From Euryodendron excelsum (taxonomy: Eukaryota; Streptophyta; Magnoliopsida; Ericales; Pentaphylacaceae): DNA of 64,000 nucleotides. The notes under the pieces were generated by a model that had not been told where the DNA came from, ran no database searches, and was given only the letters and a program-made list of their open reading frames with translations. The translations under genes were made by a program, and so were the position numbers. The stretch spans positions 37,251,683 through 37,315,682 of the forward strand of contig CM065377.1 of assembly GCA_033060915.1 (NCBI GenBank), read 5' to 3'. Shown here piece by piece: positions 22,006 through 32,596 of this stretch; the stretch's first letter is position 1, and every line of letters starts with the position of its first letter.

Positions 22006-25000
22006 TAGAGCCTCCTCCAGCATGAAAGAGGTTCACAAACTCAGTCTAAAAACCCTAATATTCGATATACAGAGCTCGTAGCCTCCCTAAACCCTAGCTC
22101 TTCTAGGTTTTCCAAACCCTAGCCACCATACACAAACCCTAGCCTCCTATACACTCATACACTCTCATACACTTATACCCTAGCCTCCAATTCTCCATTA
22201 AAGACTTGGATTGCTGCAACTACGAAGCTTTGAAGACCAAAGACAAGTCCTCAAAGATCAAGACTGAAGTAAAGCGAAGACCGAAGAAAGCAAAGCGCGC
22301 TAAGCCAAGCGAAGTAAACAAGACATACTGTAGGTTTTCTCTTTAAGTTTCTGCACTTCCCCCTCTCTCTTCTCCCTTCTAGCCCACTTGGGTTTTCTTC
22401 TATTTTAATCTCCCATCTTCTTTCCCCCTTTTCTTTGCATGCTTAAAACAAGGGGACTCTCGGTCCATGAATAGGATTAGGTTATTGGAGGGTCACCGTG
22501 TCGGGGGCTTTCTTTTAGTCTAACCGGAGACTACGTGGGTTCAGCCCCCTTGATTATGTGGTGAAGCCTTAACCTTGTATGTTCACGACCCCAATTTGCA
22601 TTCTTCCAAAAATCATTTTTAAACTTGTTTTCAAAATTACATCCAAAATCTTCTTTTCCAAAACTTGTTTTCAAAATCACAATCCTAGGGTGATTCTAGC
22701 CTTTCTATGGCTAGGGTTGCTTTAGAAAAGTGTTACATTTAAAGTGACCAATATGGTCCATATTTTCAACTCTTTGTTGTTTTCAAAACCACTATCCTAA
22801 AGTGGTTCTAACCTTCTTATGGTTAGAATTGTTTTAGGAAAGTGAGACATTTTTATACTTTCCAAAAACTCTCTTTTCAAAAGTCTCTCTTTCTAAAACC
22901 CTCTTTTTCAACATGCTTTCCAAAAACTCTTCTTTCCAAAATTGTTTTCTAAAAACTCCCTCAAAAAATCTATTTTTCAAAAACTCTCTTTTCAACTCTT
23001 TTCCAAAACACCCTCTTCCAAATTCCTTTCCTAAAAACACTCCATAGGTTTCGTTCTTAGAAAACTCTCTCCAATCTCCTTTCCAAAATTGTTTTTCAAA
23101 AACTCCTTTCTAACAATCTCTTTCCAAAGACATCTTTCCTAAAAGCTCCTTTCTAAAAACGCTTTCCTCAAAGTTCACTCTCCAAAGACGCTTCTTACGT
23201 TTCCTTCCTAAACAACTCTTCTCAAAAATCTCTTTCTAAAAACTCCTCACTAGGATGTCGTTCCAAAAACTCTCCCTTTTCAAAATTCACTTTTTAGAAA
23301 CTCCTTTCTAGGATTTCTTTCTAAAAATCCCTCTTTCCAAAAAACCCACTTTCCAAAAACTCTTTCCTTAGAGTCCAAGTTAAATTGTAGAACCCACGTT
23401 TAGGAAAACCTAATTTTTCTTCCAAAAAACATGATTTCCAATCCCTTATTTTGGCCTCAAAACCTGGGTTCTCAAAACCACTTGTTTTCTACATCAAAAC
23501 TATGTATATTTCCAAAACCTCTTTTTTACGTCAAAACTATAGTCTTCCCAAAACTAGGATTTCTAAAAACTCTATCTTTTCAAATTCATGCTAAATCCAA
23601 TCTTCCCTTTAGGAAACTAACCCAATCTTCCCATTTAGGAAACTAGATCCTATCCTCCGTTTTTGGAAACAAAATCAAAACATCTCTTTTTAGAAACAAA
23701 ATCCAATCCTTTGTTTTGGGAAATAGGAATCTTAACCCTTCCTAGTCTAAATCTTTCCCAATCCACTCTTTCCTAATTTAGTACTTTCCTAAACCTTAGG
23801 TTTCCTAAACCTAAACTTTTAAATCTTCTCCTAAACTTTAAACTTCCAAATCTTTCCTAATTCAACACCTTTCTTAATTCCATCCCTTTCCAAATCTTAA
23901 CTTTCCAAATCTAAGTTTTCAAAGCTTTCTTAAACTCAAAACCTTTCCTAATTTCAAAAATTTCTAAAACTCAAACTTTGAATCTTTCTAAAATTCTAAA
24001 CTTCCCTAAACTTCAAATCTTTCCAAATCTAAAACTTTCCTAATTCGAAACTTTCTTAATCCAACACTTTCCTAAATTGAAACTTTTCTAAAACGAAACT
24101 TTTCAAAAATGACACTTTCCTAATTCGAAAACTTCCCTAAACTAAAACTTTCTTAAAACAGAACCTTCCTAAAGTGACACTTTTCTAAAACAGAACTTTC
24201 CTAATTCGAACTTTTCCTAAATCTAATATTTCCTAAAACTCTTTCGTGTCAAGTCGAATCTTTCTTAAACCCTTCCAAGTCAAATTTTTTTTTAAGTCTC
24301 CTCTCTTTCCTAAGTCTAGGTTTCTTAAACCTCCATCTTTCCAAAACAAGTCTAAATCTTTCTTCCAAGTTCTATTTTTCCAAATCAAAATCCAACCTTT
24401 TCAATTCCAAAATTCTAAATTCCAATCTTCAATCTTCTATTCTAAGTTCAAATCAAATCCATTTTTCAATCAAAATCTCTTTCTTCCAATCCAACATTCT
24501 ATTTTCTATCGGACTCTTGTCCGAACTACGACTGACCTGATTCCTCAAAAAGGATACGTAGGCAACCCTCATGGGTGCGGTCACAACCTTTTTCAATCTC
24601 CAATTTCATAACTTTTTTCCAACTTCCAATTCTAAATTTCTATTTTCAAATCTCTATTTCCAATTTCTAAGCTTTCCAATTTCAAATCTATTTTTCAACT
24701 TCCTTTTCTTGCATTTGCATGTCATGCATCATTCTTTTAAAAAACATTCTTTTTCTAATGTGGATATGATTGAGCATTTGTTAGTTGAAGACTCTCATAG
24801 GTGAATCTAGGGTAAATGGATATGTAGGTACCGCAAGGGCAGGGTAGGGTGATGGCTTAATGCGTCTTCCTTACACGTAACCAACCTTCGAACCTAGGAT
24901 CACTGTTTTTGAAAGACCAAAATGGAGTTTATTTTTAAAAAGGGCTTAAATATTTTCTAAAGGTTGCCAAACAACCTGTTTTCTTAAAAACCCTCTCTTG

Positions 25001-25256
25001 AAGTAGTATTTTCAAAATCGTTTTCAAAAACCCTAAGTGTAGTCTTCAGATTGTTCTTAGATTTTAGGTGACCTAACTCACCTTAATCAAGTTAGGTGGC
25101 AATTCCAAATCTTTTCTAAAGCCCTTTATTTAAACCAATTTTCAATTCAAACTTAGTCACACTCATTCTTCTAGGAGGGTGAGTTCTAACAAGAGAGTAC
25201 AATGTTTTTCTTGCTTGTGTGTGTATTCCTCGAGTGCGAAAAATCTGGGCGCGACA

Positions 25257-25265
25257 GGCACAACA
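25257..25265 (+). repeat. terminal bases of the E1 3' LTR after the nested solo LTR
   Basis: GGCACAACA equals the expected LTR end GGCGCGACA with CG decayed to CA at two places. This closes E1; its right flank is ctcac. Confidence 0.5.
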
Positions 25266-25379
25266 CTCACTTTGTACTGAATTCATTTTATTTATCTCTA
25301 AGGATTCCAACTTTCGAGAGATAATACTAATTCTAGTATTCATGTCATTTACCTCCTTAAGTTGAAACTGACCCGTGCC

Positions 25380-26138
25380 TTGTGTGTTTGGCCTAGCCTC
25401 GAGATTTTTTAGTCTCGGTTGCAGCCCAATCTCTTGCCAAATTTACTAAATAGTCAAAGTAATTAGAAGCCTCATTGGGATCCTTATCGAAAAATGTCTT
25501 AGAACACACTGACTCAACAAATTACTTCAATTGCAAGGTCAAAGATGAGTAAAAAGCGTTGATGAAATGCCACTCCATAAACCGATGATATGGGCAAGAA
25601 TTCAACAAGTCTTTAAACCTCTCCTAACATTGGAAGAATGATTCATTCATTATTGGAGAGAATTGTGAAATCTGGTGACGAATTGCCTCGGGTCCTATGT
25701 TTAGGGAAGAACTTTTTTAAGAACTCCCCTTGAAGTGAAGACCATGATTGAATAGACATAGACCTCAATGTATCAAACCATATCTTGGCCTTGTCTTTGA
25801 GAGAAAATGAAAAAAAATTTAAAAATAAATTAGACAAGTATTATCCACAAACATTGAGCAATCATCCTCAAATTCCTTTACATAAGTGTACAGATTCTCG
25901 GAATCCATACCATGAAATGTGGGCAACAATTGCATCATTCCTGATTTGAGATTTAGTGGGTTTTGATGTGCGGGAAAGACTATACATGCTATAGGTGTTT
26001 GTCTCGCCAGGTTCAAGTAGTCTCATAAGGCCCTAGCATGAGGAGCACCTATGTCACATGGTTACTCCCTCTTTCAAATTCAACTCCTACATTGTTTAGA
26101 TTAGAGTTAGAATTTGACTCATCATTTATGTTTGCCAT
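25380..26138 (-). pseudogene. gypsy gag relic (Retrotrans_gag-like)
   Basis: On the minus strand the N-terminal part carries LNLARQTPIACIVFPAHQNP, then LKSGMMQLLPTFHG and TYVKEFEDDC (about 26005-25860). The core domain follows: FSFSLKDKAKIWFDTL, SWSSLQGEFLKKFFP (25820-25700), RFKDLLNSCPYHRFMEW (25620-25570) and NYFDYLVNLARDWA near 25440. This order matches the retrotransposon gag domain of plant gypsy elements. It is broken by frameshifts near 25840 and 25680 and by stops at 25626-25624 (TGG to TAG) and 25524-25522 (CAA to TAA). It would have been the capsid protein; it is not functional. Confidence 0.75.
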
Positions 26139-26683
26139 TCGAATCAGTCCTAAGTCAACAACTAATGGTAGATCAGGTTTTGGAACCCTAAAAGGAGAAG
26201 GAACGTGATTAGAATCAAATCTCACTAAATGATTGTGGATGTTCCTAAAGTATGATGACATGCAAATGCAATGCACATATAAGCGACCATCCAAGCCTCA
26301 AGTAACACAACATACACAAATTCATTCCACCAATTTCCTTATGAACCCTCCAACCTCCACATAAATTTATCTACCAATTCAAGTAATTCAAAATTAATCC
26401 ACTCAACCAACACTTCTAGTTTCCTTATGCATGAACAATACCACCAATAAACATATAGCACATAATCCTATCCAACAACTGTAATCCATCAGTTAAGCTA
26501 TCAATGCAATTCAAAATTCTACACTAACAAAGCAAGAATAATCCTAAATTAATAGAAAAAATAAAAATCAAACTCTATTATGCTAACAAGTAAAAGGATG
26601 GAACAAAGTTACCGATAGCCTTAGCCGCAATCCATCAGTTGCTTTAAAACCAAAGTTCGTCGATGTTCTCTTTTGTGCCTTTG

Positions 26684-26702
26684 ATCCCTAATAACGGCAC
26701 CA
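26684..26702 (-). promoter_or_regulatory. primer-binding site of the minus-strand gypsy element
   Basis: The minus strand reads TGGTGCCGTTATTAGGGAT two bases after the LTR end TGACA. It resembles TGGCGCCGTTGCCGGGGA, a PBS common in Athila-like plant elements, with four transition-type or single changes. Confidence 0.6.
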
Positions 26703-26706
26703 AACT

Positions 26707-27310
26707 TGTCATAACTACAACAATGCATACCCAAGCATAGGTTGTCACGATGTATAACTTGGTGAGTCTGAATTCGATTACCACGAGGATCGTATTCAAT
26801 ATGAATGGTAGCATTGAACCAACACTAATTACCCTTGAATTGAAGTTACAACTAATGAAGTACCTCTAATTAAAGTAAAACCAAAAAGTTGAATGATGTA
26901 GAGAGTTGGTTTGTTTAACTAATTCCAAGCAATAAACTTTAAGTTTAAAGGTATAAGAAAAGGTCATGGATCCAATTGATCCAATCACTCAAGTTTATCA
27001 AGCATTCAAAGAGATGTTTATAAATCAAATCAAAGGTCTCATCACGAACCTTTGATTCGGAGAATTTGGAATATCAAAGCAAAAATTCATTAACAATTGA
27101 TCTTAGAATTGAAATCTAATGTAGAATCATAGGTTTATACTATTGATTTGTACAATTTTAATAACAATCCAAGCATTGTGCATTGAGATTACCAAACTTA
27201 GTCAAGAACCTAGGTTTCCTTAAGAATCTAAGCCTCAATTACTAAGAATTAAGTGAATTGGTAGATATAGCAATGAAAATTGAAAGTGCTTGAAAGCGTT
27301 GGATGATCTT
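26707..27310 (-). repeat. partial LTR of the minus-strand gypsy element
   Basis: Ends (on the minus strand) with gttgtagttaTGACA before the PBS and includes the cgatcctcgtggtaatcg block commonly seen just upstream of this kind of PBS. The other terminus is replaced by the gypsy LTR fragment at 27311. Confidence 0.55.
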
Positions 27311-27790
27311 TGTCGCGTCTTGGTTTTTTGGCCCCGAGTCTAGGTCTTAACTCGGAACAGAAACTCAATACTCTGTTTGTTAGAACTCACCCTCCTAAGA
27401 AGAATGAGTGTGACGGGATTTGAACTTGAAACTGATTTGACTAAGCACTTTTTTGAAAAATGTTTGGAGTCACCACCTAACTTTGATAAAGGTATATTAG
27501 GTCACCTAAAACTAGGTGAAGTCTGAAGACTAGACTTAGGTCTTTTGAAAAATGTTTTGAAAAACTTCCTTAAGAGAGAGTTTTTGGGAAAACAGATTGG
27601 TTGGCAACCTTTAATGAATGTTTAAGTCCTTTTTCGAAAATGACTCTACTTTGTTATTTGAAAACAGTGATTCTAGGTTCAGAGGTTGGTTATGGCCAGG
27701 GAAGATGTCCGAAGACTATCACCCTACTCTACCCTTGTGGTACGTACATGTCTAATCACCCTAGGTTTCACTCACTTCATTTTTTGGTTC
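27311..27790 (-). repeat. inverted 3' fragment of an E-type gypsy LTR
   Basis: Starts TGTCGCGTCTTGG, the complement of the LTR terminus, and matches the last 480 bases of the other LTRs in reverse. This includes the complement of the GGTACCGCAAGGG block at about 27715-27745. It stops abruptly against the start of the E2 LTR, giving a head-to-head inverted arrangement. Confidence 0.65.
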
Positions 27791-28884
27791 CTACTCAATT
27801 TTTGCCTGCTCAGCAATCTCTAACCAGACCGGATCTAGTTTCAAATATCATACCACAAACAAGCCCAGGTCGGCTCTTTCAAAACTACAACCCAATTAAA
27901 TGGTCACTTTCTAGGCTTGTAAGGCCCAATTGAAGCTGAAAAGATAATATTGCCCTTAGGCACTCTAGGCAGCTTTTCAAGACCAGACGATCTCGGGAAC
28001 CAATGCCATCTAAGCGGCTTTTCGAGACTAGATAGTCTTGGGAACCAAAGCCATCCAGGTAGCTTCCCGAGATTGGACAATCATGGTGACCAACACCTTA
28101 TCAAATTCTAGATGGTTCACTTCTGGCGCTTGCTAGCCCGCCAATGTAGAATGTTAGTCATCCACTAGGGTCGTCTTTTTTTCTTGATTTTCGAATTTTA
28201 ACGCACCGTTAAATGATTTGAGAAATGCATAAATCAGAGAATTCTCAAAAGCCTGTCCATAGGTCTTTCCATTGACATGGCTCGATTGAATAGATCACTT
28301 CCCAAAGCCCACGATTGCATGGCTCGAAAGTTACAACTTTCAGTAACCCCTGGAGTGTCTTACAGATGGCCCGCTAGGGATGACTTTTCTTCCAATTCCT
28401 TGATTATAACGCACCGTCAAACGACTTGAGAAATGTGTAAATTAAGAAATTCACAAAAGTATTTCCAGAGCACTTTTCAACGGTAATGTCCGATCGGAGA
28501 AATTGCTTCCTAAAGGCCTTGATCACGTGGCCCAAAAACTACTATTTTTGAACATCCACGAAGCATATCACAAAAGCTCCGTGAAAGTGCGTTTTCATAC
28601 ACACTTTTCGAGATAATATCTCACTCTTTCGAACACCTTTTAAGCGCTCTGAAAATTCCTGGTTCTTAAGAAACATTCGGAGAACATCGTAGATGTGGCT
28701 GATTTTTTCAAATCTTTCCCAGATTGTACAATTATCGAGACAACATTAACACAAAAATTTTCGGCAGCGGAGCGTATGCTACATGTGCCCAAATTGTGAT
28801 CAAATCGATCAAAACTTTGCTTACTCCCTAAGTTGGGTTAGTACAGAATGTGCCATGTGGTGTTCAAATAGTGGAACAATATAA

Positions 28885-28920
28885 GCGCATGTACTACATG
28901 CACTAGGGTAAAAATTACCC
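28885..28920. promoter_or_regulatory. two adjacent dyads upstream of the E2 5' LTR TATA box
   Basis: GCATGT-act-ACATGC (28887-28901) and GGGTAA-AAA-TTACCC (28906-28920), both with perfect 6-bp arms, end 11 bases before the TATA box at 28932. Compare with 44272-44305. Confidence 0.6.
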
Positions 28921-28931
28921 ACCAATTTGCC

Positions 28932-28939
28932 TATAAATA
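28932..28939 (+). promoter_or_regulatory. TATA box of the E2 5' LTR
   Basis: TATAAATA followed by aagcctccccctctgc; matches 44346-44353 in the 3' LTR. Confidence 0.65.
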
Positions 28940-30404
28940 TAAGCCTCCCCCTCTGCATATTCTAGAATTGAAAATAGTAGCGAAGCTCTACAGAAATAGC
29001 CTCAGACCTCTGAAATTCTATATACACCTCACCCTCTAAGCACCAAAGTTAGATTTAACCTTTCTCTAACCTATACACTCCATCTATAAAGCTTCATGCC
29101 ATAGAAGAGCCATTTCCAGCCTCTTCAAGCCTCTCTAAGGCCATTCAAGTTCAAGACAAGTCATCCATGGAAGCTTGAAAGTGGTTTGAAGACAAAGGTG
29201 ATATTTTGTTTTACATTTTGCCATTCCCACTCTTCTCTTCTCCTTCATAGTTTACTTAGTCTATTCTCTATTTTAAACCTCCATCTTCTATCCACATTTC
29301 TTGCATGCTTGAAATAAGTAAGCTCCTAGTTCATGCCTAGAGGAAAGTTTGTGAGAGCCACCATGTAGGGAGATCTCTCACTAGCCTACTTTAAGATGGT
29401 ATGACCTTAGAACACCTTGTAATTTGGTGTGGCCTATAGCCTTATATGATTTCATGACCCCTCTTTACATGTGGTTACTATGTTCATATATTGCATGCTT
29501 AGCCCCATTTTCATGTTCATCATCATTTTTAAAAAACCTTAATTATCTCATTTCTATGTCTTTCTCAGATACCATTTTGAAGTCTTTTCCTAAAAATGGT
29601 TTTAGGAGTTTGTTCTTTGAAGCCTAGGTCAAACTCTCAATTTCCACATCGTAGAGAACCCTCCTTAAGTCCCTTAACTTACTTTTGCATCATCTCATTT
29701 TGCAATCTTCAAGTTGCATTAAAATCATTTTCAAACCTTGTATTTCCCTATGATTTTCAAAGTTTTGCTTTCTTAAGTTTTGTGGTTGAAATGGTCCTCA
29801 TGGAACCTTTTCTTGAGTGGTCTCCTCATTTATTGACCATAGGAACCCTAGCTCACTAGAGTGGTTTTCTACACCCCGCAGTGGTTTTCAAAACAACCCT
29901 CTTCAAGAAGGGTTCTCAAAAGTTCATTCTCTTTAATTTGCATAAAAATGGTTTTCTAAAACTACCGTCTTCATCTTGATTTTTAGTTTTGCTTTTTTGA
30001 ATATTATGGTTGGAATGGTCGTATGGAGTCCTCTTTTGAGTGATTTCACTCAAATTAACCATATGAACCCTTATTTCTTAGAGTGGTTTTCAACATCTTA
30101 AAATTGGTTTTCCAAAACCTCCTTTTCAAAAATAATTTTCAAAGGTTTGTTCTCTTTAGTTTTCAATCAAAGAAGTCTTCAAAACTATTTATTCAATATT
30201 AATTTTCACAAGTTTTACTCTCTTGTGGTAACGGTTGAAATGGCCCCAAGGCAACCCCTTTCTTGAGTAGTTTTCAAATACCAACCATATGAACCCAACA
30301 CTCACTTGAGTGGTTTTCATAAAATGGTTTTCAAAACACACATTCAAGTTTCATGCATAAAATCACATTTCGAAAACCACTAGGTCGAAACCCTAGTTCA
30401 AACC

Positions 30405-30680
30405 CACCTTTCAAAACCCTAGGCTAACTTCACCCTAGATGTCCAAACCCTAGGTTAACTCGACCTTTGTTATCCAACATTATGTTAACCTTACTCAAGT
30501 TAGTTAACCCTAGGTCACCTTAACCCTAGGTTAACCTAACCCAAGTTAATTAATCCTAGGTCCCCTCAATCTTAGGTTAACCTAATCCAAGTTAGTTAAC
30601 CCTAGGTCACCTTAACCCTAGGTTAACCTAACCAAAGTTAGTTAACCCTAGGTCAACCCAACCAAGGTTAGTAAACATTA
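30405..30680 (+). repeat. AGGTTAACC-type tandem repeat in the E2 LTR
   Basis: About seven units of roughly 35-45 bp built from accctaggttaacctaaccc and aagttagttaaccctaggtc. The inverted equivalent in the E3 LTR is at 59690-59990. The AACCCTA-like words resemble telomere repeats only superficially. Confidence 0.7.
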
Positions 30681-31312
30681 AGGCTCCAACTCAAAGGCCC
30701 TTTTTTAAATCCTTTTTCAATTACAAAAATCACTTGCATGACATACTTTTAAAAACATCTTTTTCAAAACATACATCATGCATCGTTCATCCAAAAAGTG
30801 ATGACCAAACCCATTTTTTAAAATTCTAAAGTAAATATTAAGTGGATATTAATAACCAGTTATTCAAGCGAGTGAATTAAGGGATTGGACATATAGGTAC
30901 CGAAAGGGTGGGGTAGGGTGATGATCCTAGGATATCTTTCCTACACATAACCAACCCCCGGACCATAGATTTTTAGTTTCAAAGACCAAGTCGGAGTCAT
31001 GTTCTCAAAAGGGCTTTCAAAAGGTTATTAAGACCTCTTTTCCAAAAATCTTCTTAAAAAAGACATTTTCAAAACTTTTTCAAAAAATCTAAGTTTAGTC
31101 TTCGGTTACACTTAGTTTTAGGTGATCTAACACATCTTTAACTATGTTAGATGGCAACTACTATTTTTTTTCCTAAAAGCCCTTAAATCAAACCAAGTTT
31201 TCTAGTTTGGACCCCGTCGCACTTGCCCTTCTAGGAGAATGAGTTCTAACGAGAGAGTACCATGCTTTTTTCTCGAGCCAATAGGGCTTGGTTTAAAAAT
31301 TGGGGCGCGACA

Positions 31313-32596
31313 ACTAGCGACTCCACTAGGGACACTTAGAGGGTTTGATCATTATCATGCCTCTTCACCCTTCACTCACCTAGAATCTTTGGTTACTTTG
31401 TCCAGTTTTATCCACTTTTCAAAATTTTTCTAAGTTCCCAAAACGTGATTTTCTGAAAACAAATTTTTTAAAATAAATGTCATCACTTGCATTCATGGTC
31501 TTGCATCGACATCCATTTGCATGCTCTTGCACTGCTTTCCATATTTATTCTCTTGTATTGACCATCCATTTTATCTTGCATTAAGTTTTTCAAAAAGTTA
31601 CTAACTCCTTGTATTTTCTTTTGTAGGTGGACCTTTGTTTACACTTTATTTTATGTCATATTAACTGCCATGCATGTGATTAATGAATAGAATAGGATGT
31701 GTGTTATTGGATCCTTTCTTTTATTTTTCAAAATTCCACACACATTTGGTGTGCTCACTTGCATTTGCATCTTTGCATAATTACCTGGTTACTGCCCTTT
31801 ACATAGAAGGGGGAATAGTATATTGATTGTGGGCGAATGTTGTGTTAGTTTCTCAGCCCACAGTCTCTTAATAGTTTCCCCATTCGAACCACCAACCAAA
31901 GATGGAGTTCACCCTTTCGCGGGTGGACACTGAAGGTTTGAAGGTTCGAGAACTGAGCTTTTTAGGAAGCATTAGTAAACCCCCAACCTCATGCTCATGT
32001 AACACCCTATGCATAGTCGAACCTCTGCCAGATTTAAGACACACACGTTAACTTCAAAACCAAGGAGGAAAGGGCGATTGCTTTGCTTTCCCTTACATTA
32101 AGCTCAATCCATACTGTAATGCTACTCAATTTCTATCGTTATGCTATTCATGCATCTTTTTGCATTATAACTGTTAATGCATCCATTTCCATCTCAAGAC
32201 AAGAGTTCTTAAAGTAACTCAAGTCATTGCATCTCCATATATTTAATTAACCCCCAGAGAATGGCCTAAAGCCCTTCTCGCTCAAATCAAGGCAACCAAA
32301 ACTCCTAAGGGTACCAAGTGACCCTAAGGATTCATGGCATGCATCAAGGTTATCTCATAAAAAGGGGCCCCAATCCATCTTCGCTCACAGAGATAGGGCC
32401 ACCAAGAAGACAAGGGGCAATATGAAATCTAGGTCTCACACCAACCTCCATCAAAGAAGGCGAATCTAAAGACTCAAGAGTAGTTTATGATTTCAAATAT
32501 AAAAATAGAATAGGCAAAAGTCCCAAGGAAAATGTTCCCCTTCCCCTTCAAGTGTACTTTTAATTCTGTGTACCAAAAAAAAAAAAAAGAGGGAAT
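31313..32596 (+). other. E2 PBS and first part of the leader
   Basis: The PBS TAGCGACTCCACTAGGGA (31315-31332) is TGGCGACTCCACTGGGGA with two G-to-A changes. This kind of PBS is reported for Ogre-like elements and is complementary to an arginine tRNA 3' end as far as I recall. The leader then matches 11365-12530 of E1. It is cut at 32596 by the inverted solo LTR and resumes at 37357. Confidence 0.6.

Larger units (their letters stand above)
21191..25256 (+). repeat. solo LTR (4066 bp) nested in the E1 3' LTR
   Basis: Begins TGTAAGCACCCC and ends GGGCGCGACA, the full-length termini of this LTR family, with no internal region on either side. It is flanked by GGTAC (21186-21190) and GGCAC (25257-25261), a 5-bp target duplication with one transition. 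The host continues: gtcag at the left, and CACAACA at the right, which completes the E1 LTR terminus. Contents in order: two 155-bp U3 repeats (21380, 21535), a strong dyad (21927-21980), TATA box (21998), AAACCCTA cluster, a long F/K-biased low-complexity stretch (22600-24500), and the conserved blocks at 24525-24570 and 24828-24855. Confidence 0.75.
25266..27310 (-). mobile_element. 5' part of a Ty3/gypsy (Athila/Tat-type) element, minus strand
   Basis: Read right to left: partial LTR (27310-26707), primer-binding site (26702-26684), start of gag (Met near 26138) and a gag relic down to about 25380. The left edge meets the end of E1. The right edge meets an inverted gypsy LTR fragment, so the beginning of its LTR is missing. 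It is a different family from E1-E3, shown by its different PBS and gag. Confidence 0.65.
27791..31312 (+). repeat. E2 5' LTR (subfamily B), first bases missing
   Basis: Starts at actcaatttttgcctgctc, lacking about nine bases of TGTAAGCAC, and ends GGGGCGCGACA at 31312. U3 contains ccgag-based hairpin repeats (27970-28090) and two dyads upstream of the TATA box (28932-28939). R/U5 contains an AGGTTAACC tandem array (30405-30680) and the GGTACCGAAAGGGTGGGG block (about 30896). The alignable start of the 3' partner is at 43210. Nothing codes. Confidence 0.7.

Noticed and set aside
22319..22384. Short intron (AAG/GTAGG ... TTCTAG) in the LTR transcribed region
   Set aside because: The spacing of about 60 bases is below usual plant intron size and the donor differs among copies; not supportable without transcripts.
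21191..25256. 3' LTR of E1 directly followed by a second tandem element
   Set aside because: The following sequence is not an internal region, and the flanks form a near-perfect 5-bp duplication with completion of the host LTR end, so a solo LTR fits better.
30405..30680. AACCCTA-rich stretch as interstitial telomere DNA
   Set aside because: Units are 35-45 bp with AGGTTAACC cores, not a 7-bp TTTAGGG repeat.
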